In this document: positions 18,412 through 26,516 of the stretch, in pieces
Layout: the number at the start of each line of letters is the position of its first letter
Position numbering within the stretch: the first letter of the stretch is position 1
From: Rariloculus sp965263005
Lineage (GTDB): Bacteria > Pseudomonadota > Gammaproteobacteria > Steroidobacterales > Rariloculaceae
DNA length: 64,000 nt
Direction of reading: 5' to 3'
Assembly (NCBI RefSeq): GCF_965263005.1
Contig: NZ_OZ253579.1
Span: forward strand, 3,968,001 to 4,032,000
Translations under genes and position numbers: made by a program
The notes under the pieces: model-generated
The model's database searches: none
The model's input: only the letters and a program-made list of their open reading frames with translations
Told to the model about the DNA's origin: nothing

Positions 18412-19308
18412 GTGAGAACAAGACTAATGCTCGGATTGACGTCCTCGCTCGTTCTGAGCACGGGCGCACTGGCGCAGGATGATTTCGCCGATGTCGAGAT
18501 CCAGACCATCGAAGTTGCTGACGGCCTCTACATGCTCGTCGGCCAGGGCGGCAACATCGGACTATCCGTCGGCGACGACGGCGCAATGATCGTCGACACG
18601 CAGTTCGCGCCGTTGAGCGAGAAGATTCAGGCCGCCGTCAACGCGGCGGGCGGCGGTGACGTCGCGTTCGTCGTCAACACCCACTGGCACGGCGACCACA
18701 CGGGCGGCAACCAGAACTTCCGCGGCGGCGGCGCTACGGTCATGGCCCACGACAACGTCAAGGCGAGAATGAGCACGGACCAGGTACGCGAGATCTTCGC
18801 ACAGGACATTCCCGCCTCGCCGCCGGATTCGTGGCCGACAATCACGTATCCGAACCGGATGACATTTCACTGGAACGGCAATGCCGTCAATATCATTCAC
18901 GTACAAAACGCCCACACGGACGGCGATTCGCTCGTTCATTTCACGAACCTGAACGCCTTTCACATGGGCGACACCTTTTTCAACGGCTTGTACCCCTTCG
19001 TCGACGTGTCCAGCGACGGCTCGATCAACGGCATTATTGCGGCGGCCGAAGAGGTACTGAGCCGCAGCGACGCGCAAACGCAGATCATCCCGGGACACGG
19101 TCCGCTCGCCTCACCCGACGATCTGCGCAGGGACCATGCGGTGCTCACGATGGTGCGAGAGAGCATCCAGTCGCTGATCGACCAGGGCATGAGCGAGGAC
19201 GAGGTCGTCACGGCCAATCCGACGGCGCAATGGGACGAAGCTTACGGCGGCGGCTTCATGAATCCCGAGACCTTTACGCGTCTCGTGTATCAAAGCCTGA
19301 GCCGCTAA
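18412..19308 (+). CDS. Secreted MBL-fold metallo-hydrolase
   Basis: The 298-residue protein has a signal peptide (MRTRLMLGLTSSLVLSTGA, cut after LAQ) and starts at GTG after GGGGGA. The metallo-beta-lactamase fold is shown by THWHGDHTGGN (His91, His93, Asp95, His96), a later His in VQNAHTDGDS, Asp in FHMGDTFF and His in IPGHGP, so a full di-zinc site. It resembles periplasmic MBL hydrolases of the cyclase/glyoxalase type; a beta-lactamase role is possible but not indicated. Bases 18959-19042 are the donor of the inverted copy at 15573. A terminator follows. Confidence 0.9.
   Translation: MRTRLMLGLTSSLVLSTGALAQDDFADVEIQTIEVADGLYMLVGQGGNIGLSVGDDGAMIVDTQFAPLSEKIQAAVNAAGGGDVAFVVNTHWHGDHTGGNQNFRGGGATVMAHDNVKARMSTDQVREIFAQDIPASPPDSWPTITYPNRMTFHWNGNAVNIIHVQNAHTDGDSLVHFTNLNAFHMGDTFFNGLYPFVDVSSDGSINGIIAAAEEVLSRSDAQTQIIPGHGPLASPDDLRRDHAVLTMVRESIQSLIDQGMSEDEVVTANPTAQWDEAYGGGFMNPETFTRLVYQSLSR
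18959..19042 (+). repeat. Donor copy of the 84-bp inverted duplication
   Basis: This internal stretch of the MBL gene encodes HMGDTFFNGLYPFVDVSSDG and the following residues. It is exactly complementary to 15573-15656. It belongs to the intact gene and shows no sign of being inserted. Confidence 0.95.
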
Positions 19309-19330
19309 GCCGAACGCCCGATCGACCCGC

Positions 19331-19359
19331 AAAGGCTCAGCCTCCCCGGCTGAGCCTTT
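19331..19359 (+). terminator. Rho-independent terminator after the MBL gene
   Basis: AAAGGCTCAGCC and GGCTGAGCCTTT form a perfect 12-bp stem around a 5-base loop, followed by a weak T-rich run. It separates the MBL gene from oadG. Confidence 0.85.
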
Positions 19360-19397
19360 GTTCTCGGAGAGTGGGACGGGACACTACACGGCAAAGC

Positions 19398-19661
19398 ATG
19401 TCTGAACTTTTCCAAGCCGGAGTGAACGTGACGCTGCTGGGGATGGGCGTTGCATTCGTCCTGTTGACGATCCTCGTCGGCGTCGTCCATGCAATGTCCG
19501 CCATCGTCAGGCTGATCGAAAGCGACACCCGGCAAGCCGTGCCGGCGGCCTCCACGGGCGCCGCCGCAGCCCCGATGCCTGAGCGGCAACCCGTCGAACG
19601 CGAGATCGCGAGCGTCGTCGCGGCAGCGGTTCGAACCTACCGCAACAAGCGAGCGCCATGA
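19398..19661 (+). CDS. oadG: Oxaloacetate decarboxylase gamma subunit
   Basis: The 87-residue protein has one N-terminal membrane helix (about residues 10-35, LLGMGVAFVLLTILVGVVHAM), an Ala/Pro-rich linker and a conserved C-terminal patch AAAVRTYRNKRAP. OadG anchors and assembles the Na+-pumping decarboxylase. Its stop overlaps the oadA start as ATGA. The order gamma-alpha-beta is the standard one for this operon. Confidence 0.9.
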   Translation: MSELFQAGVNVTLLGMGVAFVLLTILVGVVHAMSAIVRLIESDTRQAVPAASTGAAAAPMPERQPVEREIASVVAAAVRTYRNKRAP

Positions 19662-21466
19662 GCAACCCGCTCAAGATAACCGAGTTGGCGCTCAGGGACG
19701 CGCACCAGTCCCTGCTTGCGACTCGCGTGCGTATCGAAGACATGCTGCCGATCGCGCCAAAGCTCGACCAGGTCGGGTTCTGGTCGTCGGAAAGCTGGGG
19801 AGGGGCGACGTTCGACGCCTGTATCCGCTATCTGGGCGAGGACCCGTGGGAGCGGATTCGCCTGCTCAAGCAGGCGATGCCGAATACGCCGCAGCAGATG
19901 CTGCTGCGCGGCCAGAACCTGCTCGGCTACCGGCACTACGCCGACGACATCGTCGACGCTTTCGTCGAGCGCGCCGCGACCAACGGCGTCGACGTTTTCA
20001 GGATCTTCGACGCGCTCAACGACTTCCGTAACCTCGAAACTGCGATCAAGGCGACACTCAAGGTCGGCAAACACGCGCAGGGTGCGATGTCGTACACGGT
20101 CAGTCCCGTGCACACGATCGACATGTGGGTGGACATGGGCAAGCGATTCGAGGATGTCGGCTGTCACTCGATCTGCATCAAGGACATGGCGGGGCTGCTC
20201 AAGCCCTACGTCGCCGAAGAGCTCGTGACGCGGCTCAAGGACTCGTGCAGCGTACCGATCGCGATGCAGACGCACGCGACGACGGGCATGAGCACGGCGA
20301 CGAACATCAAGGCAGCCGAAGCCGGGATCGACATGATCGACACGGCGATCTCGCCGCTCAGCATGACTTACGGGCATTCACCGACTGAAACCGTCGTCGC
20401 GATCCTGCAGGGCACGGACCGCGACCCGGGTCTCGATCTGCCCCTGCTTGCCGAGATCGCCGAATACTTCCGGGGTGTGCGCAGGAAGTACGCGAAATTC
20501 GAGGGCAGCCTCAAGGGCGTCGATGCCAGGATCCTGGTCTCCCAGGTGCCCGGGGGCATGTTGACGAACATGGAGAACCAGCTCCGCGACCAGAATGCGA
20601 GCGATTCCTACGACGCCGTGCTCGCCGAGATACCGCGCGTCAGGAAGGAGCTCGGCTACATCCCGCTCGTGACGCCGACCTCGCAGATCGTCGGCACGCA
20701 ATCCGTGCTCAACGTGCTGCTCGGCGAGCGGTACAAGAACATCACGAAGCAGACTCAGGCGATCCTGAAGGGCGAGTACGGCGCAACGCCGGCCCCGGTC
20801 GACAAGGACCTGCAGGCCCGCGTGCTCGGCGGCGCACAGCCCATGACCGGCCGCCCGGCCGACCTGATCGAGCCCGAGATGGACGCCTTGACCACGGAGC
20901 TCGATCGACTCGCCGCGGAGAAGGGCTTTGCGGTCGACGGGATCGACGATGTGCTCACCTATGCGCTGTTTCCCGAGGTCGGCGTGAATTTCCTCAAGAA
21001 CAAGCACGACCCGAGCGCGTTCGAGCCCGCGCCCGACGGCTCCGCGGAGCCGCCCAAAGCCCCGCCCGCGGCCGCACCGGCGCGGCCCTCCGATCAACCG
21101 GAGCGCTATACGGTCAGCGTCGACGGGCGAAGTTACGACGTCGTCGTCTCCCCGGCCGGAGACGTCACCGGGATCAGCCCGGCTGCGTCGCCGGCACCGC
21201 AGTCCCGAGCGGCCGCCGTGGCGGGAGACGCTTCGAAGAGAGATTCCCCGAAGGGAGATGCCGTAACGGCGCCGCTCGCCGGCAGCATCTTCCGGATTCT
21301 CGTCAAACCCGGACAGCGCGTTGCGTCCGGCGACATCCTCCTGATCATGGAAGCGATGAAGATGGAGACCGAGATCCGCTCTGCGAAGGATGGCACGGTT
21401 TCAGCGGTCTCCGTGCAGGAGGGGGACACGGTCGAGCTTGGCCGCGCGCTAGCGCATATCGCCTGA
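19658..21466 (+). CDS. oadA: Oxaloacetate decarboxylase alpha subunit
   Basis: The 602-residue protein has the carboxyltransferase TIM barrel (about 1-300, with ELALRDAHQSLLATR), the PYC_OADA domain (about 300-460), an Ala/Pro-rich linker and a C-terminal biotinyl domain with the motif EAMKMETE (biotinyl Lys568). It moves CO2 from oxaloacetate to biotin; the beta subunit then releases it while exporting Na+. Coupled upstream to oadG, with oadB starting 9 bases after its stop. The presence of the pump implies a sodium cycle, which fits the Na+-dependent TRAP and SSS transporters in the window. Confidence 0.95.
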   Translation: MSNPLKITELALRDAHQSLLATRVRIEDMLPIAPKLDQVGFWSSESWGGATFDACIRYLGEDPWERIRLLKQAMPNTPQQMLLRGQNLLGYRHYADDIVDAFVERAATNGVDVFRIFDALNDFRNLETAIKATLKVGKHAQGAMSYTVSPVHTIDMWVDMGKRFEDVGCHSICIKDMAGLLKPYVAEELVTRLKDSCSVPIAMQTHATTGMSTATNIKAAEAGIDMIDTAISPLSMTYGHSPTETVVAILQGTDRDPGLDLPLLAEIAEYFRGVRRKYAKFEGSLKGVDARILVSQVPGGMLTNMENQLRDQNASDSYDAVLAEIPRVRKELGYIPLVTPTSQIVGTQSVLNVLLGERYKNITKQTQAILKGEYGATPAPVDKDLQARVLGGAQPMTGRPADLIEPEMDALTTELDRLAAEKGFAVDGIDDVLTYALFPEVGVNFLKNKHDPSAFEPAPDGSAEPPKAPPAAAPARPSDQPERYTVSVDGRSYDVVVSPAGDVTGISPAASPAPQSRAAAVAGDASKRDSPKGDAVTAPLAGSIFRILVKPGQRVASGDILLIMEAMKMETEIRSAKDGTVSAVSVQEGDTVELGRALAHIA

Positions 21467-21475
21467 CGGTTTCCG

Positions 21476-22612
21476 ATGGAAGCAGGTCTCCAGCCGCTGT
21501 GGGCTTCGACCGGGATCGCGAACTTCGGGTTCGGCGATCTCTTCATGATCCTCGTGGGCGGCCTGCTGCTCTACCTCGCCATCCGCAAGCGCTTCGAGCC
21601 CTTGCTGCTCGTGCCGATCGGCTTCGGCGCGATCCTTAGCAATATTCCCGTTGCAGGCATCGGCGGCCCCGACGGGTTGCTCGGCTACATCTCGCTCGTC
21701 GGAATCGACACCGGCGCCTTCCCGCTGCTGATCTTCCTCGGCGTCGGCGCGCTGACGGATTTCGGCGCACTGATCGCCAATCCGAAGACGATCCTGCTCG
21801 GCGCCGCGGCTCAGGTCGGCATCTTCCTGACGCTGCTCGGCGCATTGCTGCTCAACGGGATACCGGGATTCGACTTCAGCCTCGCAGACGCTGCGGCGAT
21901 CGGCATCATCGGCGGTGCGGACGGGCCGACGGCCATATTCCTCGCCTCGCGGCTGTCGCCCGAGTTGCTCGGCGCGATCGCGGTCGCGGCGTACTCCTAC
22001 ATGGCGCTCGTGCCGATCATCCAGCCGCCGATCATGCGCGCCCTGACGACCCGGCGGGAGCGGCGGATCGTGATGCGGCAGCTTCGCCCGGTGTCGCGCC
22101 TGGAGCGAATCCTGTTTCCGCTCATCGTGCTGGCCGTGACGGCCGCGTTTCTGCCGGCGGCCACACCTTTGATCGGCATGCTGACCTTCGGCAATCTGCT
22201 TCGCGAATGCGGCGTCGTCGAACGGCTGAACCGCGCCGCACAGAACGAGATGATGAACGTCGTGACCATTCTTCTCGGTCTCGCCGTCGGCTCGAAGCTG
22301 AGCTCGGACCAGTTTCTGAACCTCGAAACGCTCGGCATACTTGCGCTCGGCGCCGTGGCTTTCTCGATCGGCACGGCGGCCGGAGTGCTCATGGGCAAGC
22401 TCATGTGCTGGGCGACGCGCGGCAAGATCAATCCGTTGATCGGCGCGGCCGGCGTCTCGGCCGTGCCGATGGCGGCCCGCGTCGTCAACAGGGTCGGCCT
22501 GGAGACCAACGACCAGAACCATCTGCTCATGCACGCGATGGGACCGAACGTCGCCGGCGTCATCGGCTCTGCAGTCGTCGCGGGCGTGCTGCTCGCACTG
22601 GTTGGCGGGTAG
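21476..22612 (+). CDS. oadB: Oxaloacetate decarboxylase beta subunit (Na+ pump)
   Basis: The 378-residue integral membrane protein shows NIPVAGIGG, LGVGALTDFGALIANP and the conserved IIGGADGPTAIF, with the aspartate needed for Na+ transport. Further conserved parts are LTFGNLLRECGVVERL and HAMGPNVAGVIGSAV. It decarboxylates carboxybiotin and pumps Na+ across the inner membrane. It is the last gene of the operon. Confidence 0.95.
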   Translation: MEAGLQPLWASTGIANFGFGDLFMILVGGLLLYLAIRKRFEPLLLVPIGFGAILSNIPVAGIGGPDGLLGYISLVGIDTGAFPLLIFLGVGALTDFGALIANPKTILLGAAAQVGIFLTLLGALLLNGIPGFDFSLADAAAIGIIGGADGPTAIFLASRLSPELLGAIAVAAYSYMALVPIIQPPIMRALTTRRERRIVMRQLRPVSRLERILFPLIVLAVTAAFLPAATPLIGMLTFGNLLRECGVVERLNRAAQNEMMNVVTILLGLAVGSKLSSDQFLNLETLGILALGAVAFSIGTAAGVLMGKLMCWATRGKINPLIGAAGVSAVPMAARVVNRVGLETNDQNHLLMHAMGPNVAGVIGSAVVAGVLLALVGG

Positions 22613-22836
22613 CCGGAATATTGCGCGAGGTAATCGGGAAAATACCGGGTTGTCCCATACCGGCAATCCGTTCCGCAACTTCAATTTGCCGTACGGTTCA
22701 AAAACCGTTACCTGCGTGCGCCAAGCTGGAGTCGCTCGCCACGCGTGCTGGCCGGCCTGGAGGACGGAGGACGGCGCATATCCATTTTCCTGTTCAGGAG
22801 TCCGGTCCAGAAACGGTGGGTTGCCGCGTATCGCGC

Positions 22837-23085
22837 ATGAGTCACCACGAACGCATGAGCAAATTCGAACTGCTCGAAATCGCCGCGCGCGACATTCCTT
22901 ATGAAGAACTGGATGCCGCCCTGACCGCCGGCTACGGCCTGCTCTCCGGACCTGCCCGGCACTTGGCGCGCTTGATCTTCGCACCGGAGCGGGCGCGCTG
23001 GGTTGCGGACGAGACCTGGCACCCGGATCAGTCCGTGAAGTGGCTTGCAGACAGAAGTGTATCCATCGACAGCGATATTTCGCCG
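22837..23085 (+). pseudogene. Fragment of a WYL-domain transcriptional regulator
   Basis: The segment from SKFELLEIAARDIP through ARLIFAPERARWVADETWHPDQ matches the end of the WYL domain, where regulators read FSPERARWVAEERWHPDQ. It then degenerates after about 80 residues and has no HTH domain. It lies in an 800-base stretch (22613-23420) between oadB and the sulfatase in which I see no intact gene. It is probably the scar of a lost regulator. Confidence 0.55.
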
Positions 23086-23420
23086 CCCGTAGAGTGGCCC
23101 CACTGGTGCGGCCAGGAAAGTTTGCGACATCATCGAAGAAACCTCTATGGTGAGGACGGGCTGGTCGGAGGCCAGGCGCTCCCGTTGCGCGCCCTTGGAC
23201 AGCACCAGGTAATTGGTCAATCGTACGATTCGATCGCGCAGGAAGTCGACCAGGGGCCCGGCAGGGCATCCGACGCCCGGGCACGGTACCGATCAAAATG
23301 TCCTTCGGTGCGGTTATCCTACTGGATTCGGCCACTGCCGAGGACGTACGTGACCAGTGTAAGCTTGACTCACCGGCGATTCTGCACAGTGATCGCGAAC
23401 CGGAATAATTTGACGACTCA

Positions 23421-24896
23421 ATGTCAATGAACCTCGCGGAAAAAACGATTTTTTCATTGCTGATGGCATTCGGTCTTGCTGCATGCGGTTCAAGCGATAC
23501 ACCTTCAAACGCACCCGCGACACCCGAACGCAACGGCGCCGCGCCCAACATCCTCGTACTTGTCGCTGACGACGCAGGCGTCGAGCAGTTCGCGAGCTTT
23601 AATATCGGTACTGCGCCGGCGCCTACGCCGAACCTGGATGCGCTCGCTGCGCGCGGCATGCAGTTCTCGACGGTCTGGGCCCAGCCGCTGTGCTCGCCGA
23701 CCCGCGCAACCTTGCTGACGGGACGCTACGCTTTTCGCACCGGTGTCGGTTGGGCAACGCTCGGGGCGGGCGTTGATGCGGAATATCCCGAGGCGCCGGA
23801 ACCGTTCGCCGATGCGCTGCCCGAAATCCTGGAAGACTTGAGCACGGTTCGGGGCATCTCCAAAGAAGTCAGACCGGTGGATGCTCCGCCGGCAAGCTAT
23901 GGGCTTCGGCGCGACGAAATCGCGTTGCCGCAGTTGCTGCGCGAGACCGCGGACTACGCCACCGCGGCGATCGGCAAGTGGCACCTCGGGGATTCCCGCA
24001 ACGGTTGGCTCGAGCACCCGGGCAACGCGGGGTTCGAGCATTACTCCGTCAACATGCGCAACCAGCCGGAGAGTTTCTTCTCCTGGTGGGAAAACGTGAA
24101 CGGAGCGCTGGAGCATCGGACCGGATACACGCCGCAAAGAAAAGTGGACGATGCGATCGCCTGGCTTCAGGACCGCGACGACCGGCCCTGGTTCCTGTGG
24201 ATGGCTTTCAACCTGCCGCACTATCCGCAACATCTGCCGGAGGTGAACGGAATCGAAACGCCGGGCGATGCCGCCGCCGACCAGCGTGCGACGCTGGATG
24301 CGATGATTGCCCGTCTCGATCAGGAGATCGGGCGATTGCTCGCCGCGATAGACGAAGACGTTCTGGAAAACACCATCGTCGTGTTTGTGGGCGATAACGG
24401 CACAACCGGCGAATCGGTCGATCCGCCGTTTCACCCCGATCGCGCCAAGTTCACGTTGTACGAAGGCGGCGTTCGCGTGCCGCTGATTTTCGCCGGCCCT
24501 TCAATCCCGGCTGGCGCTTCCTCGGGTGTGCTGGTCAATACGACCGACGTCTTCGCCACGATCGCTGAACTTGCCGGTGCTTCCCTGCCTGCCGATCGCA
24601 TGCTCGATTCGGTGTCGCTGGCGCCGTATTTCGCGAACCCCGCCAGGGACTCGATTCGAACCTATCAGTTCGCGGAGTCCTTCCATTCAGAGTACGGCGC
24701 GATAACCGGTAGCTATGCCGTGGGCGACGGAGAGTTCAAACTGATCAGCAAGCGCGCCGGTCTCGAGTTGTACGACCTCGGCGCTGATCTTTCCGAATCG
24801 AGGAATCTTCTGGCCGACGGCATATCGGCGTCGGAGCAGGCGGCTGTCGAGAAGCTGGAAGAAATTGCCGAGACCCTGCGTCGTTCCGCGGAATAG
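23421..24896 (+). CDS. Lipoprotein sulfatase (type I, formylglycine-dependent)
   Basis: The 491-residue protein has a lipoprotein signal with lipobox LAAC (Cys22). The sulfatase fold follows: VADDAG (metal Asp50 and Asp51), the maturation motif CSPTRATLLTGR (Cys91, converted to formylglycine), GKWHLGD and VFVGDNGTTGE. It hydrolyses a sulfate ester in the periplasm or at the outer membrane, probably on a sulfated glycan or small molecule. No anaerobic sulfatase-maturing enzyme is nearby. The upstream region is decayed, so the promoter must be local. Confidence 0.92.
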   Translation: MSMNLAEKTIFSLLMAFGLAACGSSDTPSNAPATPERNGAAPNILVLVADDAGVEQFASFNIGTAPAPTPNLDALAARGMQFSTVWAQPLCSPTRATLLTGRYAFRTGVGWATLGAGVDAEYPEAPEPFADALPEILEDLSTVRGISKEVRPVDAPPASYGLRRDEIALPQLLRETADYATAAIGKWHLGDSRNGWLEHPGNAGFEHYSVNMRNQPESFFSWWENVNGALEHRTGYTPQRKVDDAIAWLQDRDDRPWFLWMAFNLPHYPQHLPEVNGIETPGDAAADQRATLDAMIARLDQEIGRLLAAIDEDVLENTIVVFVGDNGTTGESVDPPFHPDRAKFTLYEGGVRVPLIFAGPSIPAGASSGVLVNTTDVFATIAELAGASLPADRMLDSVSLAPYFANPARDSIRTYQFAESFHSEYGAITGSYAVGDGEFKLISKRAGLELYDLGADLSESRNLLADGISASEQAAVEKLEEIAETLRRSAE

Positions 24897-24927
24897 TCCT
24901 CGCATCCACTGCGTATAGGCCCCGGAT

Positions 24928-24968
24928 AGCTCCGGTACAGCTCCGGTACAGCTCCGGTACAGCTCCCG
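24928..24968. repeat. 11-bp tandem repeat (3.7 copies)
   Basis: AGCTCCGGTAC occurs three times in direct succession (24928, 24939, 24950), followed by a partial fourth copy. It lies between the convergent sulfatase and DUF4143 ATPase genes. An 11-bp unit equals about one helical turn. Confidence 0.9.
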
Positions 24969-25078
24969 CATGGACGGTACCGAGCTTTACCGTGAAACGC
25001 TGGCGCCCAGCGCGCTGAGCGACGATCTGCCGCTTCGCGAATAGCGCGCGCCCCATCGGACATCCGTAGCGCCCGGCG

Positions 25079-26329
25079 TCACGCCCACAACCGGCTGACC
25101 GGCATGGCGAACAGCCTGTCTCCCGCGCGCTGAATGCGTTCCCCGTCATGCAGGACGATGCCGCAGGCGAATGCCTCGCCGGTTGCAGACCGCAGACGCT
25201 TCAGGCCGCGAAAGTCCTCGGGCTTCGCCGTCGCGCCCGCCTTCACTTCAATACCAACGATCGTGCCCGCCTGCTCGACCACGAAATCGACCTCGATCTT
25301 GTCCTTGTCGCGATAGTGGCTGATGGATGCATGCGCGGATGCCTGGCCGGCGATCTTCGCGAGTTCGGCGTACACGAACCCTTCGAGCAGTGAGCCAAGC
25401 TTGTTGCGGTCCGCTCTCAGGTCTGTGACGCTGTCCCCGCGATGCGCGGCGAGCAGTCCCGTATCGAGGAAATGGAGCTTGGGTGTCCTGATCAGGCGTT
25501 TGAGCCGGTTCGGGTGCCAGGCTCGTACCCGGCGCACGACGAACATACGTTCCAGCAACGTCAGCCAGCGATCAACTGTCTTGCTGTCGACGCCGAGCGG
25601 TGTTGCCAGCGCGGAGAGATTCGTCAACCGGCCGGATGCGGCGGCCGCATGTTCAAGCAAGCGGGAGAGTTCGTCCGTCTTGGAAACAACCGCAATCTCC
25701 GCCGCATCGCGTTGCGTCAGCGCTCGGGCATAGGCCCTCAGCCAGACCACCCGCCGCGTCGCATTGCTGCGCCTGAGCGCTTCCGGATAGCCGCCGGCGA
25801 CAACGCGTTCGATCAGGTCCGGTGTCCGTCCGGTTTCCATGTACGCCGGAAAGTCGCAGGCTATGGCGCGGGCGAAGAAGTCGGGGACATCGCGTTGTTC
25901 TATCTCTGCCTGCGTGAACGGCAGGAGTTCGATCGTCTCGACCCGGCCAGCCAGTGAATCCGGCGTAATGGTGCTGCGGAACAACTCGACCGACCCTGTG
26001 ATCAGAAAACGTCCCGGTCGCGGGTCGTCGTCGACGGTCTTCTTCATGGCCAGGATCAGTTCCGGAGCCCGCTGAACCTCGTCGATCGCCGCCCGGCCGA
26101 TTCCATGCATGAATCCGTTCGGATCGGCGTTCGCGAACTGACGGGACTGCGCGTCATCGAGGGTGATGAAGCTCATCCCCGCCTCGGCGGCGATTTTGCG
26201 GGCAAGCGTCGTCTTTCCGGACTGCCTGGGGCCGATCAGGGCCACGATCCTCGTGTCGCTCAGGGCCTCGCGTACAGACACTTCCGCGTGGCGCGGCAGT
26301 AGCCCTTGTTGTGCCGGCAGTTCACGCAT
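25079..26329 (-). CDS. DUF4143 family AAA ATPase
   Basis: The 416-residue protein has an N-terminal P-loop domain with ALIGPRQSGKTTLA (Walker A) and AAIDEVQRAPEL (Walker B), followed by FLITGSVELF. A winged-helix region (VDSKTVDRWLTLLERM) and the C-terminal DUF4143 domain with LHFLDTGLLA, LEGFVYAEL, IEVDFVV and GIEVKAG complete it. This family is widespread in accessory regions and of unknown role. The start MRELPAQQ is chosen because the upstream codons are made of the iteron repeats. It is complete, unlike the remnant near 15 kb. Confidence 0.88.
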   Translation of the reverse strand: MRELPAQQGLLPRHAEVSVREALSDTRIVALIGPRQSGKTTLARKIAAEAGMSFITLDDAQSRQFANADPNGFMHGIGRAAIDEVQRAPELILAMKKTVDDDPRPGRFLITGSVELFRSTITPDSLAGRVETIELLPFTQAEIEQRDVPDFFARAIACDFPAYMETGRTPDLIERVVAGGYPEALRRSNATRRVVWLRAYARALTQRDAAEIAVVSKTDELSRLLEHAAAASGRLTNLSALATPLGVDSKTVDRWLTLLERMFVVRRVRAWHPNRLKRLIRTPKLHFLDTGLLAAHRGDSVTDLRADRNKLGSLLEGFVYAELAKIAGQASAHASISHYRDKDKIEVDFVVEQAGTIVGIEVKAGATAKPEDFRGLKRLRSATGEAFACGIVLHDGERIQRAGDRLFAMPVSRLWA

Positions 26330-26339
26330 CCAACCTCGT

Positions 26340-26427
26340 CCAATTCGGAATGTAATTCCGTCTGATTCGGAATACACTACCGTCCAATCCGGAATGGAAG
26401 GCCATCCAATTCGGGATGCCGGAAAAA
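26340..26427 (-). promoter_or_regulatory. Four iterons with 22-bp period upstream of the DUF4143 ATPase
   Basis: The motif CCAATTCGGAATG or a close variant begins at 26340, 26362, 26384 and 26406, so the spacing is exactly 22 bp. The first unit also forms the dyad CGGAAT-GTA-ATTCCG (26346-26360). The array ends 11 bases before the ATPase start. Period and position suggest helically phased operator sites, which is inference. The gap up to the TRAP permease gene shows no other feature. Confidence 0.75.
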
Positions 26428-26516
26428 CGACCTCTTTTCCCGGGGCTGACGGAGGATTCGCGATCCGCGATCGAGAAGCACGTCGGTGACTAATGCGGGG
26501 TGCCGATGCCGGCGGC

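Noticed and set aside
15573..19042. The inverted 84-bp pair as an invertible phase-variation switch
   Set aside because: Inversion would split the intact MBL gene and would not restore the broken gene, so an insertion explains the data better.
22708..23220. Minus-strand frame starting MTNYLVLSKGAQ in the decayed stretch
   Set aside because: It looks protein-like for about 40 residues, but I recognise no family, and the WYL fragment on the other strand overlaps it.
24928..24968. CRISPR array
   Set aside because: The units are 11 bp in direct contact without spacers and there are no cas genes.
26340..26427. CRISPR or plasmid-type replication origin
   Set aside because: The units are short with 22-bp period, no spacers of CRISPR length and no rep gene; an operator array fits better.
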